From NCBI GenBank assembly GCA_000989185.1, contig LBNX01000001.1:1-64000 (forward strand): a DNA stretch of 64,000 nucleotides, in the 5' to 3' direction. The notes beneath the pieces were generated by a model. It made no database searches. It saw nothing but the letters and a program-made list of their open reading frames with translations, and was not told the origin of the DNA. The DNA is from a candidate division TM6 bacterium GW2011_GWF2_28_16. GTDB taxonomy: Bacteria; Babelota; Babeliae; Babelales; UASB340. The position numbers were made by a program, and so were the translations under genes. Each line of letters starts with the position of its first letter. The first letter of the stretch is position 1. Shown one piece after another: positions 25,717 through 34,247 of this stretch.

Positions 25717-27204
25717 ATGGCAAACAGCATAGGGATTTTGGGGTTTGGAGTTGTTGGAAAATCTGTTTTTAAATTTTTATCTAGTAAAGATAGTGATTTA
25801 AAAATAAATATTTTTGATGAAAGAGATCTAAATTCTCAGGAACTAGAAGAGATAAACTCTGTTCATGCTCAAGTATTTGATAATAATTCTATAAAAAGTT
25901 TTATAAATAATAGTCAAAATTTTTTTGTTAGTCCTGGGTTTAAACTAAAAAATTTGCCACAAGATATAGCACAAGATAAATTATTGTGTGAACTTGATTT
26001 ATTTTCAAAATATTTTAAAAAAAATTCTGTGGCGGTTACTGGCAGCTTAGGAAAAACTACTATTACTTCTTTTTTGGCAAATTTTGCAAATCAAATTCCA
26101 GACTTAAATAATAATTTTAAAAAAACTAGCGCTGGTGGCAATATTGGTCTTGCCATGCTCGAACTTATAGAAGCACAAAATAATATAGATCTTGCATTTA
26201 TAGAGCTTTCTAGCTTTCAATTAAAATTAAATAAATTTTATGCTCCAGATATTGCAATATTTAATAATTTTTATTGTAATCATTTAGATTGGCATATAAA
26301 TTTACAAGATTATTTTGAATCTAAATGTAAAATTTTTGAGTATCAAAAAGAGGGGCAGTATTTTATTTTTAATAGTGATTTATTTAATGAATTACCAGAA
26401 GATCTTAATGCGATATTTGTAAAAAAATTATTAAATTTAAAATCACAAATTTGCTGTATATCAAAAGATTTTGATAATACTTTGAATAAATTAAGTAATA
26501 TTGGGCTTAAAAATTTTAATATATTTTCGATAGAGAGATCCCCGGTCGCAGCCGGTGATGACAAGGGCTGCGCTGGGGTAAATAATAATTTAATATTTAA
26601 TAAAATTATTAATAATAAATTAATAGAACAAGAAATTATTTTTGAATTAGCATATTTGCCAAATGTTAGTTTTGAAAAAAATTGGCGTGTAATTTTGGCG
26701 ACTTTATATTTATTAAAATTTAATTTAAATAAATTAAAAGATATCTTTTTATCTCAAGAAAATTTTTATTCACAAGAAAATTTAAAGTTAAATAGATTAG
26801 AGCTTTTTGCAACAATAAATAACGTAGATTTTTATAATGATTCTAAATCAACTGTTTATCAGGCAACTCAAGAAGCTGTAAGTAAACTAGCTCAAAATAA
26901 TAAGCCTATAATATTAATATTGGGAGGTCTTTCTAAGGGTGTAGATAGAACTCCATTAGTAACTTTTTTAAAAAATATAAAACAAGTAAAAACAGTTTTT
27001 TGTTTTGGTAAAGATTGCGCTAATTTTTCTTGTTATGATAGTTTTGCTGGCTTGCAAGACGTTGTTGATGCTGTATTTAAAATTATGCAACCAGGTGATC
27101 AGGTTTTATTTTCGCCAACAGGTTCTAGCTTTGATTTGTTTAAAGATTATAAATATAGAGGTCAGGCGTTTAAAGATGCAGTTTTAAATAAAAAGATGGG
27201 ATAA
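25717..27204 (+). CDS. murD: UDP-N-acetylmuramoyl-L-alanine--D-glutamate ligase (with palindromic insertion)
   Basis: This cytosolic Mur ligase adds D-Glu to UDP-MurNAc-L-Ala. It has the nucleotide fold start GILGFGVVGKS, the ATP loop TGSLGKTT, NHLDWH, NDSKST, LGGLSKGVDR and SPTGSSFDLF. At 495 residues it is longer than usual (about 440). Part of the excess is residues 274-288 (RSPVAAGDDKGCAGV), encoded by a GC-rich palindromic element at 26535-26575 inserted in frame. The flanking sequence reads on without interruption, so the enzyme is probably functional. ftsW follows 6 bases later. Confidence 0.94.
   Translation: MANSIGILGFGVVGKSVFKFLSSKDSDLKINIFDERDLNSQELEEINSVHAQVFDNNSIKSFINNSQNFFVSPGFKLKNLPQDIAQDKLLCELDLFSKYFKKNSVAVTGSLGKTTITSFLANFANQIPDLNNNFKKTSAGGNIGLAMLELIEAQNNIDLAFIELSSFQLKLNKFYAPDIAIFNNFYCNHLDWHINLQDYFESKCKIFEYQKEGQYFIFNSDLFNELPEDLNAIFVKKLLNLKSQICCISKDFDNTLNKLSNIGLKNFNIFSIERSPVAAGDDKGCAGVNNNLIFNKIINNKLIEQEIIFELAYLPNVSFEKNWRVILATLYLLKFNLNKLKDIFLSQENFYSQENLKLNRLELFATINNVDFYNDSKSTVYQATQEAVSKLAQNNKPIILILGGLSKGVDRTPLVTFLKNIKQVKTVFCFGKDCANFSCYDSFAGLQDVVDAVFKIMQPGDQVLFSPTGSSFDLFKDYKYRGQAFKDAVLNKKMG
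26535..26575. repeat. Palindromic element copy 2, inside murD
   Basis: The first 28 bases (26535-26562) share 21 of 28 positions with copy 3 at 50434-50461. An additional stem CGCAGCC (26547-26553) / GGCTGCG (26566-26572) marks the insert. It is strikingly G+C-rich in an AT-rich gene and adds whole codons without a stop, as described for Rickettsia palindromic elements. Confidence 0.8.
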
Positions 27205-27210
27205 AAATTT

Positions 27211-28317
27211 ATGACAGAAAGTAGAGATGAGATAAAAAAAGATTTAAAATATTTTTTTTTAGTAGTTTTGGCATTAACTTTAATAGGCTTTATATTTATA
27301 TATTCTTCAAGTTCTGTTTATGCATTAGAAAAATTTGGATCGTCTTTTTATTTTATTAAGAAACAAATTTTATACTTAATTCCAGCTATTTTATCATTTA
27401 TTGTTTTTGCAATATTGCCGGAAAATTTTTTAAAAAAGATAGTGTTTTTTTTGTTTTTTATATCACTATTTTTGACCGCTCTTACCCTTTCTCCTGATAT
27501 GGGATTAAAAATGCATGGTTCTTCTCGTTGGCTTAATATTGCAGGATTTAGTTTTCAGCCAAGCGAATTTTTAAAATTATTTTTGTTTTTATATATAGGC
27601 TTTTTTTTAGAAAAAAAACGAAAAAAGGTAAAATCTTTTTTGCATAGTTATTTACCATTTTTAATAATTTTGGGAATTACTTTTATAGTTTTACTTAAAC
27701 AACCTGATTTTGGATCTGTGGCGACTATATTTGCAACGGCATTGGTTATATTTTTTGTTGCTAATTTTAGTCTTATACATTTAGGTGTTACTTTTTTAAT
27801 ATCTTTGCCAGTTATAGTTTATTTAATTTATTCTAAAGCTTACAGATTAAATAGAATTTTAATATTCTTAAATCCATGGTCCGATCCACAGGGTAGTGGT
27901 TTTCAGATTATACAATCTTTAATTGCTATAGGCTCCGGACAACTTTGGGGAGTTGGTATTTCTAACTCGGCTCAAAAGTTTTTTTATTTACCAATGCAGC
28001 ATACAGATTTTATATTTCCAATAATAGCAGAAGAAACTGGCCTTGTAGGCTCTTTAATTATTATATCTTTATATTTATTATTCTTTTATTTTGGGCTTAG
28101 ACTGGCTCTTAAAATGCAAACAGATTTTGCATTTTTTGCGACTTTAGGGTTTGTAGTTCTTACAAGCTTACAGGCTGTTGTAAATCTTATGGTTGCATGT
28201 GGTCTTTTGCCAACTAAAGGCCTTGGTTTACCATTTATAAGTTATGGTGGTACATCTTTGGTTGCACTTTATTGCATGTTGGGATTAATTGCTAATTTTT
28301 CACGCTGGGAAAGTTGA
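27211..28317 (+). CDS. ftsW: Septal peptidoglycan polymerase, FtsW/RodA (SEDS) family
   Basis: A polytopic inner-membrane glycosyltransferase (368 residues, about ten helices) that polymerises lipid II. The SEDS signatures are present: SSRWLNIAGFSFQPSEF, KQPDFGS and GLPFISYGGTSLVA. The adjacent murD suggests FtsW over RodA, but sequence alone does not decide. It ends the amidase-murD group and is followed by a terminator. Confidence 0.92.
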   Translation: MTESRDEIKKDLKYFFLVVLALTLIGFIFIYSSSSVYALEKFGSSFYFIKKQILYLIPAILSFIVFAILPENFLKKIVFFLFFISLFLTALTLSPDMGLKMHGSSRWLNIAGFSFQPSEFLKLFLFLYIGFFLEKKRKKVKSFLHSYLPFLIILGITFIVLLKQPDFGSVATIFATALVIFFVANFSLIHLGVTFLISLPVIVYLIYSKAYRLNRILIFLNPWSDPQGSGFQIIQSLIAIGSGQLWGVGISNSAQKFFYLPMQHTDFIFPIIAEETGLVGSLIIISLYLLFFYFGLRLALKMQTDFAFFATLGFVVLTSLQAVVNLMVACGLLPTKGLGLPFISYGGTSLVALYCMLGLIANFSRWES

Positions 28318-28349
28318 TTTATACTCTATTAGAAATAAAATAGTTTATT

Positions 28350-28372
28350 GGGGCCAAATGGCTCCTTTTTTC
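28350..28372 (+). terminator. Intrinsic terminator after ftsW
   Basis: Stem GGGGCC (28350-28355) / GGCTCC (28360-28365) with an AAAT loop and one G-T pair, followed by seven T. Confidence 0.75.
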
Positions 28373-28419
28373 TTGACAGAATCGCGCTTTTTGACATACT
28401 AAAACTCTAAAAATAGTAT
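28373..28419 (+). promoter_or_regulatory. Promoter region with two TTGACA boxes
   Basis: Consensus TTGACA occurs at 28373-28378 and again at 28391-28396. The second is followed 17 bases later by TAGTAT (28414-28419). Transcription would start about 22 bases before the GTG of the secreted protein at 28448. Confidence 0.55.
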
Positions 28420-28447
28420 TATTTGGGGTTTTATTTGGGGTTTTTTT

Positions 28448-31144
28448 GTGTTTATAAAAAAGTTTAATTCTAAAATTTTATTTATATTTACTTTAGTTTT
28501 TTCTTTAAATTTAAATATTTGTGCTCAAGAACGCAATCAAGATTTTGATATAGAATCTCTTGATTTTCAAGATCAAGAAAATTTTGATACAGAAAATCTT
28601 TTTGGTGACTATCAAAATCAAGCAGAATTGTTAAACAAGCAGTTAATGCAAGATTTAAATAATAAAACAGCTTTATTACCAGAAGAATTAAAAGAAGAAG
28701 TTTTTTCTGTATGGCAAAGTTCTAGCATGTTGGTTGCAAGGCTTTTTGGCTTTGCAGATATAAATCAAGCTGATTTAGTAACAGATTATGTTTCTTTATT
28801 AAAAGATATTCTTTTTATTATAGATGACAAAACTTTTGTTAATTTGGCTTTAAAATTAGCATCGCCAAATTTTATATTTAAATTGCAGGCAAATTTATTA
28901 GACGATAGCTTTAAGCAAGATATTTTGGCCGTAAATATCTTTTTAGAAGATTATATGAAAAATGAAGAAGTTTTAAATAGTTTAAACTCTTTAGGACAAG
29001 AAAGATTAGTACTTTTTAAAACTTGTATGCAGGCACTAAGCACTGGTGGCATTCAAGCATTTGCACAAGTATTTGTAGATCAAAAGAATATAAAAAAAGA
29101 TCAAGAAAAAATAGTAAATGTTCAAACCAAAAAAGCAATTAATCAGCTTATTATCGATTTAAATACTTTTTTAAGTTCAGAAAATATAACTCAAGAACAA
29201 AAAGAAGCTGCTATTTATATAAGAGATGCAATTTTTGGTGATATTGTTACGTTTGTTAATAAAATGTTAGATGATAATGGAAATATTGTATCTCAAGACA
29301 TAGAGTCTAATATTCAAGAAAATAATTTAATAGGCTTTAATAAAGATCAATTTACAGTAATAGCCAATGAACAATTTAAAAATCTTAAAAAAGACCCATT
29401 TGTTAATGCTGCTTATAATAAAGTTGATACAATTAATAATAAGTTAAATAATGTTGCTAATAAAACTTATTATGCTAATTCTTTGTTAGTTACTTCGTAC
29501 AGTTTATATAATAAATTTTTTAATTTTTATAGACACGATAATAAAACAGTATCATTTTTACATAGTGTAGGTAATAGTCTTGCTGGTGCATTTATATTTC
29601 CTGTTTTTGTATTAAAAAAGTTAGCTGAATTAAATAAAAATGAACATAATGTTATAACTAATTTTTATAAATTAAATATTATTAAATTAGAAAAAATAGA
29701 AGATATTAAATTAGATGATTTAAATAATCTAAAAAAAGATTTAAATGAATTATTGAATGCAAATATTTTTACTGAGCTGTACCTTTTGCATAGAGATCAT
29801 AACTTTTTAGCCAGAAATTTTAATTGGCTTGGTAAATCTTTATTTAGAATAGGTTCAGCTTTTGCTTATTATAATTTATATGCAAAGTATAGAAATGGTT
29901 TAAATGCAACTAATTATTGGCCAACAGATTTTAATCATTTAAATATGGCAATTTATAAATCTATATTATTTGGTGGGTTTAATGTTGGTAATCGTTTAAC
30001 GGGTTCTTTAGGGCTCACTGATATAAATATTGTTGATAAAATGATGGCCTTGGCTCCAAGTAATTTTACAGCTTGGTATACAAAAAAAGATGAAAATCAA
30101 GTAAAAGAACTTAAAGAAAAATTATTAAAAGCACATAAACAATTTAAAAATATTGAAAATTATAGTTTAGGAATTATTGGTCCAGATTTAATGCAGTTTA
30201 TGGTTACAACTTTTATGCCTGTACTAAGTGATAAATACTTTCCAAAAACTATTGCTAATTTAGATTTAAAAACTATTTTTGCAAAAGAAAACCTTATAAG
30301 AAATGATATAACAAATATAAATTTGGCAGATATTTTTACAAAGAATAAAAGTATAATTAACTTTTTTCAGCCAATTTATTTTGATTACTATGTTGGTAAT
30401 AGAGATTTAGAACATATTTCTAGTAATCAATATATTAAAAATAGAATATATGGATATTTATCAGAAAAAGTTGGTGGTCATGTTGGTGGTATTATTGGTA
30501 AAAAGTTTAATAAACCTGTTAATGTAATAGCTGCCAAAATAATTACAAAGTTTTTTGACGAAGCATTTTTGACTGATGATTACAAAGAGTTTGTAGAAAA
30601 TAACCAAGACAAATTTATAAATTTGTCAGAGACTGATAAAAAAATAGCTTTTGTAAAAAGTTTTTTAAAAGAGAATGTTTTAAAGTTTTATCAATTAAAA
30701 AATGTCGATATTAACACTAAATATATTTATGAATTTTTATTAAATTTATTACAATACACACAAACATTTACACCTGTGCAGTTAGCAGAATTTGAAATTA
30801 GTTTTGCTAATTATCAAAATTATGAAAGTGCTACAGCTTATAGTTTGTCTTTGTTAGAAATAATTCAATTAAAAGATTCAGAAATAAATTTAGATAATTC
30901 TTTTGAATTATTAAATAAATTTAAACAAGATAATAATATCGATAAAAAGTTAGATCTTTTTGTTGATGGCATTTTAAATGGTATGAGCAAAAAGATATCA
31001 CAAACTATTGGTAGCTTTGTTGGTAGTTTTGTTACAAAGAGTATTGTTGATTATATTCTTAATAGACCTGGCTTACCGCCTCCTCCTGGTGGTGGCTCAG
31101 GCACAACAGAAACACAATCTGTGCCAGTACAACCTGCTACATAG
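28448..31144 (+). CDS. Large secreted protein, unknown (898 residues)
   Basis: I do not recognise this protein. It starts with GTG at 28448 with GGGG seven bases upstream, and has a signal peptide ending near NICAQE. The mature protein is acidic at first (about 28-60), then helical, with Gly-rich hydrophobic stretches near 625-660 (VGGHVGGIIGKKF) and 855-872 (IGSFVGSFVTKSI). It ends in a low-complexity Pro/Gly tail (PGLPPPPGGGSG). The two double-Gly motifs, each after a helical block, suggest two related domains. It stands alone between a terminator and the convergent lpxI, with a strong promoter, so it is probably well expressed. Confidence 0.7.
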   Translation: MFIKKFNSKILFIFTLVFSLNLNICAQERNQDFDIESLDFQDQENFDTENLFGDYQNQAELLNKQLMQDLNNKTALLPEELKEEVFSVWQSSSMLVARLFGFADINQADLVTDYVSLLKDILFIIDDKTFVNLALKLASPNFIFKLQANLLDDSFKQDILAVNIFLEDYMKNEEVLNSLNSLGQERLVLFKTCMQALSTGGIQAFAQVFVDQKNIKKDQEKIVNVQTKKAINQLIIDLNTFLSSENITQEQKEAAIYIRDAIFGDIVTFVNKMLDDNGNIVSQDIESNIQENNLIGFNKDQFTVIANEQFKNLKKDPFVNAAYNKVDTINNKLNNVANKTYYANSLLVTSYSLYNKFFNFYRHDNKTVSFLHSVGNSLAGAFIFPVFVLKKLAELNKNEHNVITNFYKLNIIKLEKIEDIKLDDLNNLKKDLNELLNANIFTELYLLHRDHNFLARNFNWLGKSLFRIGSAFAYYNLYAKYRNGLNATNYWPTDFNHLNMAIYKSILFGGFNVGNRLTGSLGLTDINIVDKMMALAPSNFTAWYTKKDENQVKELKEKLLKAHKQFKNIENYSLGIIGPDLMQFMVTTFMPVLSDKYFPKTIANLDLKTIFAKENLIRNDITNINLADIFTKNKSIINFFQPIYFDYYVGNRDLEHISSNQYIKNRIYGYLSEKVGGHVGGIIGKKFNKPVNVIAAKIITKFFDEAFLTDDYKEFVENNQDKFINLSETDKKIAFVKSFLKENVLKFYQLKNVDINTKYIYEFLLNLLQYTQTFTPVQLAEFEISFANYQNYESATAYSLSLLEIIQLKDSEINLDNSFELLNKFKQDNNIDKKLDLFVDGILNGMSKKISQTIGSFVGSFVTKSIVDYILNRPGLPPPPGGGSGTTETQSVPVQPAT

Positions 31145-31153
31145 TCTTAAAAT

Positions 31154-31963
31154 TTAAACACTAATAAGAGTAATATTAAGCTCTTTGGCTTTAGCAATAA
31201 ATATATCTAGATCAGAAATAAAAGTTTTATCGCAATGCCAGGCAATGGCTTTAACGTTGCCTGGTTTTATATTTTCTAGAGTACTTGGTCCAAGAGTTGG
31301 TAAATCAAATTTTTTATTTTGATTGTTATGTGCAGTTTTACATATAACAAGATCTTTATGTCCAAGTTCTATAGCTCTTGCTATACAATTATCTGTGCCT
31401 TCGATTGCTTCGACAGCTATTATCATTTTATCTTTTACAACAACAGTTTGGCCCACATCTAAAAGAGAAAGTTTATTGGCACTTTCGAGTCCAAAATTTA
31501 TATCTTCCTGTAATTCTGGAGTTAATTTACCAGTTAAAATACCTGGGCTTACAAATAAATTTTTTAATATATCACTTTGTTTTAAAACTTTTATTCCCTC
31601 TTGTTCTACTATATTTACTATAGTTTGCAACAGAGAAGTGTCGCTTTTGGTTGCTGCCATAGCAAGTGCTTTTACTGTTAACCAGTCGAATTTAAAATTT
31701 TTAAATAAATTTCTTTTATCAACTTTGCCTATAAATAAAAGTTTTTGCGTGTTATATTTTTTTAAAATATTTAAAATAGTTCCAGCTTTATAGAATGGTA
31801 AAGTTATAACTTGTCCAAGATTATAATTATTTAAAATATTTTTTATTTTTAATAAATTATTTTCTGGAAATAAAGATATAACAATAAATTGTTTATTTAA
31901 ATTTATAAGAGCTTTTATGGCATCTATAGGTAAATTACCAGTGCCAGCAATAATAGCAATCAT
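31154..31963 (-). CDS. lpxI: UDP-2,3-diacylglucosamine diphosphatase LpxI
   Basis: It hydrolyses UDP-2,3-diacylglucosamine to lipid X, replacing LpxH in organisms that lack it. The 269-residue protein has the family start IAIIAGTGNLP, then LLFIGKVDKR, SDTSLLQTI, SPGILTGKLTPE and the catalytic-domain motif VEAIEGTDNCI, and ends in CDKTFISDLD. It overlaps the upstream oxidoreductase by 4 bases and belongs to the lpxA operon. Use of LpxI is typical of alphaproteobacteria and several other diderm lineages. Confidence 0.93.
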   Translation of the reverse strand: MIAIIAGTGNLPIDAIKALINLNKQFIVISLFPENNLLKIKNILNNYNLGQVITLPFYKAGTILNILKKYNTQKLLFIGKVDKRNLFKNFKFDWLTVKALAMAATKSDTSLLQTIVNIVEQEGIKVLKQSDILKNLFVSPGILTGKLTPELQEDINFGLESANKLSLLDVGQTVVVKDKMIIAVEAIEGTDNCIARAIELGHKDLVICKTAHNNQNKKFDLPTLGPSTLENIKPGNVKAIAWHCDKTFISDLDIFIAKAKELNITLISV

Positions 31964-32910
31964 TTTACTTGAGCGTCTAATGTTAAAGTTAATTTAAGTG
32001 CATTAATATCATTTTTTGCATTATTTAATTTTTGGCCAGTTTTTATAGAATTTATAAAATATTCTATTTCTTGTTTTAGTGGATTATCTTTAAATACAAA
32101 TAAACGTTCTATAGTCGCTTCTTGTTTATATTGCAATTGATTAACACCAACAATAACACTGTCACTTGTATGCCTGTGAATAAAAATATCTTGTGTAGTG
32201 AAATCTAATTTAATAAAAGCATCTTTTTGATGTATGCACATAGTACGTTCTTTTATTTGAGAAGCCCTGCTTGCTGTTATATTTGCCATTGTATTATTTT
32301 TAAATTTAATTTGAACTACAGCTAAATCAGCAAGTTGAGAATTTATTTTTTGTGATATTATATTTGCTTGCTCTATTTCTGAATCTATTATATTTAAAAC
32401 TAAATCTATATCATGAATCATTAAATCTAACACAACACTGTCATTTTGAACTCTTGGTGCAAAAGGACCAATTCTATGACATTCGATTAAATATGGATTA
32501 TTAATAATTTTTTTTAATTCTTGTACAGCACCATTAAAACGTTCTACGTGCCCAATGTGTAATGCTAAATTTTTTTCTTGAGCGATATTAAATAATTCTT
32601 GGGCCTGTTCTATATTTTTAGTTATAGGTTTTTCGACAAGAACATGTTTGCCGGCAAGTAAACAATCTTTTGCAATTTTATGGTGTAATTCTGTTGGTAC
32701 TGCAATAATTACAGCATCAACTAAATCTAACATGTCTTGATAGTTTAAAAATTTTTTTATATTGCCAGATTTTATTTTTGCAAAATTAGCTTCGTTTGGG
32801 TCAGCTACAGCTACTAAGTTTACGTTTTGAGCTATCGTGCTTGCCGAAGCATGATAATTGCCCATATGCCCAAGGCCAATAATTCCTATTTTTATCATTT
32901 TATTCCCCAA
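31960..32910 (-). CDS. Gfo/Idh/MocA-family NAD(P) oxidoreductase in the lipid A operon
   Basis: A 316-residue dehydrogenase with the Rossmann start KIGIIGLGHMGNYHA, the conserved EKPIT motif (in HVLVEKPITKN) and a downstream sugar-binding domain. It overlaps lpxA by 11 bases and lpxI by 4, so it is co-translated with lipid A enzymes. In Acidithiobacillus and Leptospira the related GnnA oxidises UDP-GlcNAc at C3 so that GnnB can install an amine. A GnnA-like role is a reasonable inference. No aminotransferase is seen in the window. The start could be the fifth codon (MIKIGII). Confidence 0.8.
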   Translation of the reverse strand: MGNKMIKIGIIGLGHMGNYHASASTIAQNVNLVAVADPNEANFAKIKSGNIKKFLNYQDMLDLVDAVIIAVPTELHHKIAKDCLLAGKHVLVEKPITKNIEQAQELFNIAQEKNLALHIGHVERFNGAVQELKKIINNPYLIECHRIGPFAPRVQNDSVVLDLMIHDIDLVLNIIDSEIEQANIISQKINSQLADLAVVQIKFKNNTMANITASRASQIKERTMCIHQKDAFIKLDFTTQDIFIHRHTSDSVIVGVNQLQYKQEATIERLFVFKDNPLKQEIEYFINSIKTGQKLNNAKNDINALKLTLTLDAQVK

Positions 32911-33721
32911 TATTATCTGCTTTGTTTAAAGCTGATTTTTTACTCACCCCACGGGAGCTGTTTTTTATAAAATTTATAAAATTTATAACGTTTAAATCTT
33001 TGCCCCATAAATTTTCTTGAGATTGCTTTTCTATTTCGTTAATTAAAAATTTATCTTGATAAAATAGCTTTGCAACATGCTTTATATTATTTATAGACTC
33101 AAGCGTGAAACCGGCACGTTTTAAAGCTATTAGATTAAGTCCAAAAAAATTAGCAGGTAAACCACTAAACATACCGAATGGTGGCAAATCTTGTCTTATC
33201 GCACTATATGGAGCAAGTGATGTGAATTGCCCAATTCTACAAAATTGATGCACTGCACTGTTTGCCATTAAAAAGGCATGGTGTTCAATATATACATGCC
33301 CACCCAGATTTACATTGCTAATTAATGTTACATTATTTTCTAGAACTACATCATGAGCGATATGACAATAAGTCATAATATAACAATTGTCACCAATTAT
33401 AGTTTTGCCATTTTCGTATTTACTTGCACCAATTGTTACAAATTCTCGAATTTTGCAATTTTTGCCAATTTCTATAGAGCCTAAGCTTTTTTGAGTATCA
33501 AGGTTTTGTGCGGGCATGCCTATAATTGTATTAGCGTATATTACACTGTTGTCGCCAATGGTAATATCGCCAACAAGTATGCAATATGGGCCTACTTTTA
33601 CATTGTTACCAAGTTTTACGTTAGTACCAATAATGGCAGTAGAGTGTATATAAGTTTTATCTGTATTAAAAAAAGATTCTTCGAAATTGATAACAGGATT
33701 AACTGTGTTTGATATGTTCAT
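32900..33721 (-). CDS. lpxA: Acyl-ACP--UDP-sugar O/N-acyltransferase LpxA
   Basis: The first enzyme of lipid A synthesis, a trimeric left-handed beta-helix protein; 273 residues. Hexapeptide repeats (about 25-190) carry the catalytic His in CHIAHDVVL and the typical SNVNLGGHV and GLPANFFGLNLIALKRAGF. A helical C-terminal domain follows. About 20 residues precede the first hexapeptide, slightly more than usual. It heads lpxA-oxidoreductase-lpxI downstream of tRNA-Gln. If the oxidoreductase is GnnA-like, LpxA would need to accept a 3-amino sugar. Confidence 0.95.
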   Translation of the reverse strand: MNISNTVNPVINFEESFFNTDKTYIHSTAIIGTNVKLGNNVKVGPYCILVGDITIGDNSVIYANTIIGMPAQNLDTQKSLGSIEIGKNCKIREFVTIGASKYENGKTIIGDNCYIMTYCHIAHDVVLENNVTLISNVNLGGHVYIEHHAFLMANSAVHQFCRIGQFTSLAPYSAIRQDLPPFGMFSGLPANFFGLNLIALKRAGFTLESINNIKHVAKLFYQDKFLINEIEKQSQENLWGKDLNVINFINFIKNSSRGVSKKSALNKADNIGE

Positions 33722-33802
33722 GTGTATATTTATCTTTGAGTAAATTTTAATAATATTAAAAAAATCTATTACTGGCCTGCCAACCGTAGCCTTGGCATAG
33801 GC

Positions 33803-33877
33803 TGGTTGGGGCGGGAGGGATCGAACCTCCGTATGGCGGATCCAAAACCCGCTGCCGTACCACTTGGCTACGCCCCA
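33803..33877 (-). tRNA. tRNA-Gln (anticodon TTG)
   Basis: A complete cloverleaf. The acceptor TGGGGCG pairs with CGCCCCA, and the D arm is GCC/GGC. The anticodon stem GCGGG/TCCGC encloses the loop TTTTGGA with anticodon TTG, and the T arm GGAGG/CCTCC holds TTCGATC. The discriminator A is followed by an encoded CCA (33803-33805). The U1-A72 pair at the acceptor tip is typical of tRNA-Gln. A hairpin (CAACC..AGCC / GGCT..GGTTG, 33781-33808) overlaps the 3' end and may be a processing or palindromic-element remnant. Confidence 0.97.
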
Positions 33878-33923
33878 ACGTAAGTTGAATTTCTATTATA
33901 ATTTAATGTATTTATTTATTTTT

Positions 33924-34187
33924 TCAAGCTTCTTCAATAGTTTTTTTGTATTCAGCAACAATTTTTTCTTCTATTTTTGTTCTGGTTTCTGAATCTAGAG
34001 GGTGGACGATGTCTTTAAAAGTACCATCTTTTTTGCGTCTAGATGGCATAGATACAAAATATCCTTTGTTATCACTTTTGATAATTTTCATATCTCTTAC
34101 GATAAAGCAATTATCAATAACCATTGTTGCGTAACCTTTAAGTTTACCTTCATTAGCCAAGTATACTTTTACTTCGGTAATTTCCAT
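33924..34187 (-). CDS. spoVG: SpoVG-family nucleic-acid-binding regulator
   Basis: An 87-residue protein matching SpoVG: MEITEVKVYLANEGKLKGYA, VIDNCFIVRDMKII and FVSMPSRRKKDGTFKDIVHP. SpoVG proteins bind DNA or RNA and act as broad regulators in Firmicutes, spirochaetes and others. The target here is unknown. It has an AAGGATG ribosome site and lies between rsmH and tRNA-Gln on the same strand. Confidence 0.95.
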   Translation of the reverse strand: MEITEVKVYLANEGKLKGYATMVIDNCFIVRDMKIIKSDNKGYFVSMPSRRKKDGTFKDIVHPLDSETRTKIEEKIVAEYKKTIEEA

Positions 34188-34247
34188 TGTACATCCTTAA
34201 CTCTATTAATAATACGCTGAACTAAACGATGTAAATCTAAATCTGAT

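Noticed and set aside
33781..33808. Hairpin at the tRNA-Gln 3' end as an intrinsic terminator
   Set aside because: It overlaps the encoded CCA and lacks an adjacent T-run, so termination is doubtful.
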